From NCBI GenBank assembly GCA_049890035.1, contig JBMHCG010000039.1, forward strand, positions 272,296 to 336,295: a stretch of 64,000 nt of DNA, given 5' to 3'. Position 1 is the first letter of the stretch. Each line of letters begins with the position of its first letter. The stretch comes from UBA11891 sp049890035. Its GTDB lineage: Bacteria > Bacteroidota > Bacteroidia > Flavobacteriales > Flavobacteriaceae. The notes below the pieces were generated by a model. That model had not been told where the DNA came from. It ran no database searches and saw only the letters and a program-made list of their open reading frames with translations. The position numbers and the translations under genes were made by a program. Below, in pieces: positions 45,594-52,431 of this stretch.

Positions 45594-48017
45594 ATGAAAT
45601 ACCTTAAACTCATAATTTCCCTGAGTCTTACAATTGGAATTTTCTTCGCTTTTAATACCCAAATAGGTTCCCTCCCTCCATTGGGAAAATTTTTAAACCC
45701 TTTTAGTGGGGTTTGGCAAAATGAAACCGATGAAGCAATAAATGGAGAAGTCACTATCCCTGGGCTTATAGCACCGGTTACCATTCACTACGATGCGCAA
45801 ATGATACCTCATATCTTTGCTCAAAACGAACACGACCTGTACAAAGCGCAAGGGTATGTTACCGCAAAACACCGTTTGTGGCAACTGGAATTTCAAACCT
45901 ATGCAGCCGCTGGACGCTTATCAGAAATATTTGGTGCCAATGCCTTGGATTACGATCGAACAGAGCGAAGAAGAGGAATGACTTACGGGGCCGAACAAAG
46001 TATTGCTTACATGAAAAAAAATGATCCCGAAACACTTCAGTTGATTCAGGATTATTCCGACGGAGTCAATGCGTATATCAACCAATTAAAACCCAAAGAT
46101 TATCCCGTAGAGTACAAATTACTCGATTACACACCCGAAGCATGGTCCCCAAAAAAAACAGCCTTATTGCTCATGTACATGACCAAAATGTTGGCAGGTA
46201 AAGATGATGATTTGGAATATACCAATGTCCTTCGTCTGATTGGGCCAGATCATTTTAATGAACTGTTTCCTGATTTTTTTAACCATACTGATCCTGTTAT
46301 TCCCAAAGAAACGGACTGGAGTTTTATTAATGTACCCCAAACCAAAATACCAGAAAATACTACCGTTCTTGATACGATAACAGAAACCATTGAAAAACCA
46401 CATCCGGACAACGGAAGTAACAACTGGGCCATTTCAGGATCCAAATCCAAATCGGGACATCCGATTTTGGCGAATGACCCACATTTGGGCCTGAATCTAC
46501 CCTCAATATGGTTCGTTATGCAACTAAGCACCCCGGAACACAATGCTTTTGGAGCTACGATTCCCGGTGCCTTATCCATCATTTCGGGCTTTAATCAACA
46601 CATCGCTTGGGGGGAAACCAATGCCACCCGTGACGTTATTGATTGGTATAAGATCACATTCAATAAAAATCGTACGAAGTATCAACACAATGGAGACTGG
46701 AAAGATGTAACAGTTCGAGTGGAGGAAATTAAAGTTAAAAGCGGTGAAATATTTAAAGACTCTGTACTATATACGCATCATGGCCCAGTAGTTTTCGATA
46801 CAAACTTCAAATCCAAAAACGAACGTTTTGGTTATGCTATGCGTTGGATTGGCCATGACGGAGGCAACCACCAAAAAACATTTATCGAACTGAATAAAGC
46901 CAAAAATTACGATGCCTATGTTGCTGCTTTAAAACATTGGAAAGCCCCTTCCCAAAATTTTGTGTTTGCTTCAACCGAGGGTGATATCGCTTTGTGGATC
47001 CAGGGGAAGTTTGCAAATAAATGGGAGGGGCAGGGAAAATTTTTAATGGACGGTAGCAATCCAGCTAACGACTGGCAATCCTTTATCCCACAACAATTCA
47101 ATGCTCATACCAAAAATCCAAAACGGGGATTTGTCAGTTCTGCCAATCAGCACCCAGTAGATGAACAATATCCATTTTATGTTTTCAATGACGGCTATGA
47201 AACATACCGCAACCGCATCATAAACGACTATTTCAACAGTAAAGATACATTCGGTGTGGATGATTTTAAAGCCCTACAAAATAACACCTACAACCTCAAA
47301 GCTGCAGAATTGGTTCCTTACATGCTATCACAAATGGAATCAACTGAACTGACAGACAATGAGAAAATCATCTATCAGGAAATCAAGGATTGGAAATTTT
47401 ACAATGACATCGATCAAGTCGGCCCTAGTATATGGGAATATTGGTATGACACCCTTTACGATTTACTATGGGACGAGCTGGAGAATGAGCAAATTGCCTT
47501 AACAAAACCGTATGCCTATCAAACTATTTATCTTTTGAAAAATAAGGGCAACCACCCCTTTATGGATATCATTGAAACGGAAAAGCAAACCGAAACGGCT
47601 AGCGATCTATTTGTCCTTTCCTTCAAAAAAACAGCAGCTCATTTTACTGCCCTAAAAAGAGAAAACACAAACTACCAATGGGGGGGCTATAAAGGAACCT
47701 TTGCTGGCCATCTATTACAGGGTTTGCCCGCTTTTTCTCGTTTTGATATTCCGATTGGCGGAGGGCGGAGTATCGTCAATGCAGCTTCTAAAAATCATGG
47801 CCCCTCCTGGAGAATGATTGTTGAAATGACCACTCCCCCATCTGCAATTGGTATTTATCCCGGTGGTCAGTCAGGAAACCCAGGCAGTAGATTCTATGAT
47901 AATTTCATAGATGACTGGGCTGTTGGAAAATATCACAAATTGAATTTTTTACAATCCAATCAAGCCACGAAGGCTATTATTGGAACCCAAACCTTAAAAC
48001 CTCAAACACATGATTAA
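45594..48017 (+). CDS. Exported penicillin acylase family protein (Ntn hydrolase)
   Basis: 807 residues from the ATG at 45594; the upstream in-frame TTG at 45474 adds 40 residues before the hydrophobic leader and is unlikely. The leader helix (about 4-22) directs export. The alpha-chain region contains AQGYVTAKHRLWQLEFQ. The autocatalytic nucleophile is Ser275 in NGSNNWAISG, which becomes the beta-chain N-terminus. These enzymes cleave amides, such as penicillins or acyl-homoserine lactones. Which one applies here is unknown. The next gene overlaps its stop by 8 bases. Confidence 0.9.
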   Translation: MKYLKLIISLSLTIGIFFAFNTQIGSLPPLGKFLNPFSGVWQNETDEAINGEVTIPGLIAPVTIHYDAQMIPHIFAQNEHDLYKAQGYVTAKHRLWQLEFQTYAAAGRLSEIFGANALDYDRTERRRGMTYGAEQSIAYMKKNDPETLQLIQDYSDGVNAYINQLKPKDYPVEYKLLDYTPEAWSPKKTALLLMYMTKMLAGKDDDLEYTNVLRLIGPDHFNELFPDFFNHTDPVIPKETDWSFINVPQTKIPENTTVLDTITETIEKPHPDNGSNNWAISGSKSKSGHPILANDPHLGLNLPSIWFVMQLSTPEHNAFGATIPGALSIISGFNQHIAWGETNATRDVIDWYKITFNKNRTKYQHNGDWKDVTVRVEEIKVKSGEIFKDSVLYTHHGPVVFDTNFKSKNERFGYAMRWIGHDGGNHQKTFIELNKAKNYDAYVAALKHWKAPSQNFVFASTEGDIALWIQGKFANKWEGQGKFLMDGSNPANDWQSFIPQQFNAHTKNPKRGFVSSANQHPVDEQYPFYVFNDGYETYRNRIINDYFNSKDTFGVDDFKALQNNTYNLKAAELVPYMLSQMESTELTDNEKIIYQEIKDWKFYNDIDQVGPSIWEYWYDTLYDLLWDELENEQIALTKPYAYQTIYLLKNKGNHPFMDIIETEKQTETASDLFVLSFKKTAAHFTALKRENTNYQWGGYKGTFAGHLLQGLPAFSRFDIPIGGGRSIVNAASKNHGPSWRMIVEMTTPPSAIGIYPGGQSGNPGSRFYDNFIDDWAVGKYHKLNFLQSNQATKAIIGTQTLKPQTHD

Positions 48018-48378
48018 CTTTATTACAAATTTTCTCGCATCCCTTCTTTTGTCTTTACTATTCTGTTACTTTTTACCCTGGTGGAGTGTCATTGTAGTAG
48101 GTATGGTCGTTTCTATAATGATCCCACTGAAAAAAGCAGCAGTATTTTTCAGTCCTTTTTTGGGTGTCTTCATTTGCTGGAGTATCTACGGCTTTGCATT
48201 GAGTAGTATCAATGATTTAATCTTAGCAAAAAAAATAGCTGAATTGTTTCAAATGGATAAATACCATTATTTAATGTTTGCAGTAACTGGTCTTGTAGGT
48301 GGTCTTGCTGCTGGAATGGGTGGATTATGTGGAAAAGAATTACTGGCCATGTATAAAAGAAGCAACAGATTCATATAA
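48010..48378 (+). CDS. Small membrane protein of unknown function
   Basis: A 122-residue very hydrophobic protein with about four membrane helices (for example LLLSLLFCYFLPWWSVIVV and LMFAVTGLVGGLAAGMGGLCG). I do not recognise a family. It overlaps the penicillin acylase stop by 8 bases and is likely translated from the same mRNA. No terminator was found directly after it except the AT-rich inverted repeat at 48421-48464. Confidence 0.75.
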   Translation: MINFITNFLASLLLSLLFCYFLPWWSVIVVGMVVSIMIPLKKAAVFFSPFLGVFICWSIYGFALSSINDLILAKKIAELFQMDKYHYLMFAVTGLVGGLAAGMGGLCGKELLAMYKRSNRFI

Positions 48379-48420
48379 GAAAACATTGTTTCACCCCCCC
48401 TCTCAAACATAAAGGTTGGT

Positions 48421-48464
48421 ATCCCAAAAAATTTTTCAATAGTTTGCTTTAATTTTTTTGGGAT
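48421..48464. repeat. AT-rich inverted repeat after the small membrane protein gene
   Basis: ATCCCAAAAAA-type arm (48421-48433) mirrored by TTTTTTTGGGAT (48452-48464), with a loop of about 18 bases. It could act as a bidirectional terminator or mRNA-stabilising hairpin. Confidence 0.5.
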
Positions 48465-48467
48465 TCA

Positions 48468-48489
48468 TTATACATTTTAATATGTATAA
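48468..48489. promoter_or_regulatory. Perfect 22-bp palindrome in the rplS promoter (operator candidate)
   Basis: TTATACAT and its exact reverse complement ATGTATAA are separated by TTTAAT. The site ends 4 bases before a TATTTTTG -7 element and covers the -33 position, where a repressor would block polymerase. The binding protein is unknown. Confidence 0.55.
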
Positions 48490-48493
48490 TTCT

Positions 48494-48501
48494 TATTTTT
48501 G
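48494..48501 (+). promoter_or_regulatory. Candidate -7 element of the rplS promoter
   Basis: TATTTTTG, a full TAnnTTTG match, 66 bases before the rplS ATG. There is no TTG at the -33 position, which is occupied by the palindrome. Confidence 0.6.
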
Positions 48502-48567
48502 CAGTCGCAAAGGAACCTCTGACGAAAATCGTGTATGTCCCCTGCAAGAACATAAATAACAACGAGC

Positions 48568-48918
48568 ATGGAACAATTAGTTAGCTTCGTTCAAGATCAA
48601 TTCATTGAAAAAAAGGATTTTCCTGTATTCTCCAGTGGTGACACATTAACGGTCTATTACGAAATCCGAGAAGGAGACAAAGTACGTACCCAGTTTTTTA
48701 AGGGTGTGGTCATTCAAGTAAAAGGCACAGGGCTCTCCAAGACATTTACGATTCGTAAAATGTCAGGAACGATTGGCGTAGAACGTATTTTCCCGATCAA
48801 TATGCCAGCCTTGCAAAAAATCGAAGTCAACAGCCGTGGAAAAGTACGACGCTCACGCATCTACTACTTCAAACAACTCCGTGGTAAAAAAGCGCGCATC
48901 AAAGAGGCGCGCCGCTAA
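48568..48918 (+). CDS. rplS: 50S ribosomal protein L19
   Basis: A 116-residue ribosomal protein at the interface of the two subunits. It shows the family sequences FSSGDTLTVYYEIREGDK, QFFKGVVIQVKGTG and IERIFPI-type (VERIFPINMP), with the basic end GKVRRSRIYYFKQLRGKKARIKE. It has its own promoter region, with a 66-base leader and a striking palindrome, and its own terminator, so it is a single-gene unit. Confidence 0.98.
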   Translation: MEQLVSFVQDQFIEKKDFPVFSSGDTLTVYYEIREGDKVRTQFFKGVVIQVKGTGLSKTFTIRKMSGTIGVERIFPINMPALQKIEVNSRGKVRRSRIYYFKQLRGKKARIKEARR

Positions 48919-48925
48919 TATTTCA

Positions 48926-48953
48926 AAAAGATTGCTACGGCAATCTTTTTTTT
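48926..48953 (+). terminator. Intrinsic terminator after rplS
   Basis: Stem AGATTGC / GCAATCT (48929-48935 and 48940-48946) with a TACG loop of the UNCG type and an eight-T tail. Confidence 0.92.
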
Positions 48954-48989
48954 GACCTAAATCGGACGAAAACATTTTTTTTTAGATTG

Positions 48990-48997
48990 TATATTTG
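48990..48997 (+). promoter_or_regulatory. Candidate -7 element of the icd promoter
   Basis: TATATTTG, a match to TAnnTTTG, 24 bases before the icd ATG. The -33 TTG is missing at the expected distance. Confidence 0.5.
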
Positions 48998-49021
48998 CAA
49001 TCGAAACCAAACTTCTAACAC

Positions 49022-50248
49022 ATGTCAAAAATAAAAGTAGCCAACCCCGTAGTTGAAATGGACGGGGATGAAATGACACGCATCATATGGAAATTTATCA
49101 AAGAACAACTCATTCTTCCCTATTTAGATGTTGAATTGTTATACTACGATCTAGGAATAGAAAGCCGTGATGCGACGGACGATCAAATCACTGTAGATGC
49201 TGCTGAAGCAATTAAAAAACACCATGTAGGCATTAAGTGTGCTACCATTACCCCAGACGAAGGACGTGTTGAAGAATTCAAACTCAATCGCATGTACCGT
49301 TCACCCAACGGTACCATACGTAATATTGTAGGCGGTACTGTTTTTAGAGAGCCTATCATCATGAGTAACGTACCCCGCTATGTACAAGGCTGGACAAAGC
49401 CTATCTGCATTGGCCGTCACGCTTTTGGAGACCAATACAAAGCCACGGATATCGTTACAAAAGGCAAAGGAAAGCTCACCATGACATTTACACCAGAAGA
49501 TGGTAGTGATGCGCAAACCTGGGAAGTTTATAATTTCCAGGAAAATGGTGTCGCTATGAGCATGTACAATATCGATTCCTCAATCTATGGCTTTGCACGT
49601 TCTTGTATGAACCGGGCTTTGGACAAGGGATGGCCTTTGTATTTGTCGACTAAGAATACTATCATGAAAGCTTATGACGGTCGTTTTAAGGATATTTTTC
49701 AAGAAGTATTTGACAGCGAATTCAAAGATCGCTTCGAAGCAGCTGGGATTACCTATGAACACCGCCTCATCGATGATATGGTTGCCGCTGCCATGAAATG
49801 GAACGGCGGGTTTGTTTGGGCTTGTAAAAATTATGACGGAGACGTACAATCCGATACAGTGGCTCAAGGTTTCGGTTCGCTCGGTTTGATGACTTCTACC
49901 CTGGTCACCCCCGACGGACAAACCATGGAAGCCGAAGCAGCGCATGGTACTGTAACCCGTCACTACCGCCAACACCAGCAAGGAAAAGCTACTTCAACCA
50001 ATCCCATCGCTTCAATTTTCGCCTGGACTCGTGGATTGGCACACCGCGGCAAACTCGATAACAATCAAGCGCTGATCGATTTCTGTCAGACCCTGGAACA
50101 GGTTTGTATCGAAACCGTTGAAAGCGGCAAAATGACCAAAGATTTGGCGTTGCTCATTCATGAGAAAAACATGAATGAATCGCATTACTTAACTACCCAA
50201 GGATTCTTAGATGCTTTAAAAGAAAACCTGGAAGCCAAACTAAACTAA
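49022..50248 (+). CDS. icd: NADP-dependent isocitrate dehydrogenase (eukaryote-like subfamily)
   Basis: A 408-residue enzyme converting isocitrate to 2-oxoglutarate in the TCA cycle. VVEMDGDEMTRIIW at the start, STKNTIMKAYDGRFKD in the middle and the metal-binding DDMVAAAMKWNGG and KNYDGDVQSD segments identify the homodimeric type II NADP enzyme, not the E. coli type I. Flanked by its own promoter-like element and terminator, so probably monocistronic. Confidence 0.96.
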   Translation: MSKIKVANPVVEMDGDEMTRIIWKFIKEQLILPYLDVELLYYDLGIESRDATDDQITVDAAEAIKKHHVGIKCATITPDEGRVEEFKLNRMYRSPNGTIRNIVGGTVFREPIIMSNVPRYVQGWTKPICIGRHAFGDQYKATDIVTKGKGKLTMTFTPEDGSDAQTWEVYNFQENGVAMSMYNIDSSIYGFARSCMNRALDKGWPLYLSTKNTIMKAYDGRFKDIFQEVFDSEFKDRFEAAGITYEHRLIDDMVAAAMKWNGGFVWACKNYDGDVQSDTVAQGFGSLGLMTSTLVTPDGQTMEAEAAHGTVTRHYRQHQQGKATSTNPIASIFAWTRGLAHRGKLDNNQALIDFCQTLEQVCIETVESGKMTKDLALLIHEKNMNESHYLTTQGFLDALKENLEAKLN

Positions 50249-50252
50249 ACTT

Positions 50253-50280
50253 AAAACGCTACTTCGGTAGCGTTTTTTTT
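50253..50280 (+). terminator. Intrinsic terminator after icd
   Basis: Stem AAAACGCTAC / GTAGCGTTTT (50253-50262 and 50267-50276) closed by a TTCG tetraloop, with T residues after it. Confidence 0.93.
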
Positions 50281-50336
50281 CAATCCACCATCAGACTTGC
50301 TGTTTTTGTCTACCTCTTAATTTGTATTTTTAAGCC

Positions 50337-51182
50337 ATGGGATTTAAAAAAATCACAGAGCAAGATTCGCTTTACGATGGCTTAGAAAATTTGAGTGTCG
50401 AAGAACTCGTCAAGTCTATACACACTGAAGACCAAAAGGTGGCCATTGCAGTGGGGGCAGCACTGCCCCAGATCACTGTCTTGATTGAGAAAGTGATCGT
50501 TCAATTGAGTAAGGGCGGTCGTTTATTTTACCTAGGCGCAGGAACCAGCGGCCGATTAGGTATCCTCGACGCTTCCGAATGTCCCCCCACTTTTGGGACC
50601 GACCCTGGTCAGGTTGTAGGCCTTATTGCTGGGGGTGAAAAGGCTGTTTACAAAGCCGTAGAAGGTGCAGAAGACTCCACTCTGTTGGGTTGGGAAGACT
50701 TACAAAAACATCAAATATCAAAGCAAGACTTTGTTCTGGGCATCGCTGCTTCGGGTACCACTCCCTATGTTATTCATGCCTTGAAAAACTGCCAGGACCA
50801 AAAAATTCCGACTGGTTGTATTTGTTGTAATCCCGGTGCACCCCTGACCCAAGTTGCCGATTATCCAATTGAAGTCGTGGTTGGACCCGAATTTGTAACA
50901 GGTAGTTCCCGTATGAAAGCCGGTACTGCACAAAAAATGGTCCTTAATATGATCTCCACTACTACCATGATTCGCTTGGGGCATGTTCAAGGTAATAAAA
51001 TGGTAGACCTACAACTCAGTAATGCCAAACTCCACAAACGAGCACTGGCCATCATTCAAGAAAAAACAGCTGTTTCCCTGGCAATAGCTCAAGACTTGCT
51101 GACCGCCGAAGGAGGTGTTCGCCAAGCGATTGCTGCATTTGAATCAAAACAAAATAAAAACCCAGCCAAATCTCAGGGATAA
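50337..51182 (+). CDS. murQ: N-acetylmuramic acid 6-phosphate etherase
   Basis: A 281-residue SIS-domain lyase that removes D-lactate from MurNAc-6-phosphate during peptidoglycan recycling. GAGTSGRLGILDASECPPTF includes the catalytic Glu81. The second catalytic Glu112 is in GAEDS, 31 residues later as in E. coli (Glu83/Glu114). The protein is slightly short at the C-terminus compared with the usual ~300 residues. No murNAc transporter or anmK gene is adjacent. The next gene starts immediately after its stop. Confidence 0.95.
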   Translation: MGFKKITEQDSLYDGLENLSVEELVKSIHTEDQKVAIAVGAALPQITVLIEKVIVQLSKGGRLFYLGAGTSGRLGILDASECPPTFGTDPGQVVGLIAGGEKAVYKAVEGAEDSTLLGWEDLQKHQISKQDFVLGIAASGTTPYVIHALKNCQDQKIPTGCICCNPGAPLTQVADYPIEVVVGPEFVTGSSRMKAGTAQKMVLNMISTTTMIRLGHVQGNKMVDLQLSNAKLHKRALAIIQEKTAVSLAIAQDLLTAEGGVRQAIAAFESKQNKNPAKSQG

Positions 51183-51422
51183 ATGGAAATAGCTATCGTG
51201 GACAGTTTGGGATGGATCGGTTCTTTCTTACTCATATTTGCTTATATCAGGGTCAGTCAAAAACGTCTTGACCCACAAGCTAAAACATATCAAAGCCTCA
51301 ATCTGATCGGAAGTGTCTTGCTAATCATCAATACTTTTTACTACGGAGCCTTTCCCTCAACTGCTGTCAATATCATTTGGGTTGGGATCGGGTTGTTTTA
51401 TTTACTCAAAAAGAAAAACTAG
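51183..51422 (+). CDS. Small membrane protein, CBU_0592-like
   Basis: A 79-residue protein with about three membrane helices. The pattern LGWIGSFLLIFAYIRVSQ, SLNLIGSVLLIINTFYYGAFPS and NIIWVGIGLFYL resembles the small CBU_0592 family of unknown function, a match made from memory. It is directly adjacent to murQ (no gap) and to the cyclase-family gene (no gap), so the three are one operon. Confidence 0.75.
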   Translation: MEIAIVDSLGWIGSFLLIFAYIRVSQKRLDPQAKTYQSLNLIGSVLLIINTFYYGAFPSTAVNIIWVGIGLFYLLKKKN

Positions 51423-52100
51423 ATGCATACGCGCCTGATAGATCTGAGTCATGTCATCGCCTCGGGAACCCAAACTTACAAAGGACTACCTGCTCCTTTG
51501 ATCTGTGATTATTTGAGTCGGGAAACAGCAGCAAACTGGTATGAGAATGGTGAAACTTTTCAAATTGGTAAAATTGAAATGGTTACCAATACAGGAACAT
51601 ACATTGACTGCCCTTTTCATCGGTATGCCGACGGAGACGATCTTTCACAAATGGATTTGTCATTTTTTGTCGATCTCCCGGCTGAAATAATATCGATACA
51701 TCATACAGCATGTTTGGCTATTGGTCCAGCCCATTTTAAAGACAAATCGCTGAAGAACAAAGCTGTATTGATCCACACAGGCTGGTCTCAATTTTGGAAT
51801 ACCGAACAATATTTTGAACACCACCCCTATCTGACTGCAGAAGCCGCTGTCTATTTGCAAGAACAAGGGGTTGTTTTGGTTGGAATCGATTCGCACAATA
51901 TTGACAATACCCAAACCCAAAGCCGCCCTGTACATAGTCACTTATTGGGACATAACATTCTAATCGTAGAACACCTATGTGGGCTGGAACAAATTCCCAA
52001 TCAGCCTTTTACATTTTCTGCTGTACCCCCAAAATTCAAAGGAGTAGGCACATTTCCGATTCGGGCCTATGCCAAAATCAGCCGTTCATACAGTCCCTAG
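51423..52100 (+). CDS. Cyclase-family protein (kynurenine formamidase/isatin hydrolase fold) with altered metal site
   Basis: A 225-residue protein of the cyclase/arylformamidase family (IDLSHVIASGTQTYKGLP at the start, IRAYAKI at the end). The family's metal motif HxGTHxDxPxH reads NTGTYIDCPFH at residues 56-66. Two of the usual ligands are Asn56 and Tyr60, while Asp62 and His66 remain. It probably belongs to a subfamily with a different metal site or reaction. Late residues VGIDSHNIDNTQ form the rest of the pocket. Third gene of the murQ operon. Confidence 0.8.
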   Translation: MHTRLIDLSHVIASGTQTYKGLPAPLICDYLSRETAANWYENGETFQIGKIEMVTNTGTYIDCPFHRYADGDDLSQMDLSFFVDLPAEIISIHHTACLAIGPAHFKDKSLKNKAVLIHTGWSQFWNTEQYFEHHPYLTAEAAVYLQEQGVVLVGIDSHNIDNTQTQSRPVHSHLLGHNILIVEHLCGLEQIPNQPFTFSAVPPKFKGVGTFPIRAYAKISRSYSP

Positions 52101-52140
52101 TCGCACTTGTAGCTAAAAGAAACTGTTGTATTTTTATACT

Positions 52141-52377
52141 ATGGATCTTTTAGAACTGCGAAAAGGATTGCGACGGATGGCTATTTTTATAAGCATGGCC
52201 TTTATAGGGCCTGTTATCATCTATCAAGCATTTCAAAATGAAGGGCATCCCTTCTACATTCCCGTACTCGTGGTGGGCTTGTTGCTGTGTATATTGGCTA
52301 TAGGATTTGGATTTTGGGGAATCCGGAGTCTAACCCATGGATTACTGGGACCCAAAAAACCTAAAAAGGGACACTAA
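52141..52377 (+). CDS. Small membrane protein (DUF6095-like)
   Basis: 78 residues from the ATG at 52141; a TTG at 52126 would add only five residues within the promoter-like TTGTATTTTTAT. Two membrane helices (AIFISMAFIGPVIIYQAF and VLVVGLLLCILAIGFGFWG) are followed by a basic tail LLGPKKPKKGH. It recalls the Flavobacteriaceae family DUF6095 from memory. Function unknown. It sits upstream of the thrS promoter. Confidence 0.72.
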   Translation: MDLLELRKGLRRMAIFISMAFIGPVIIYQAFQNEGHPFYIPVLVVGLLLCILAIGFGFWGIRSLTHGLLGPKKPKKGH

Positions 52378-52384
52378 ATAGGGT

Positions 52385-52414
52385 TTGTCAAGCCCAAGGG
52401 AACCCTTATCTTTG
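52385..52414 (+). promoter_or_regulatory. thrS operon promoter (TTG-N19-TATCTTTG)
   Basis: TTG at 52385-52387 and TATCTTTG at 52407-52414, with a spacer of 19 bases. The thrS ATG is 17 bases downstream. Confidence 0.78.
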
Positions 52415-52431
52415 CGGGGTTATTTTCATCT

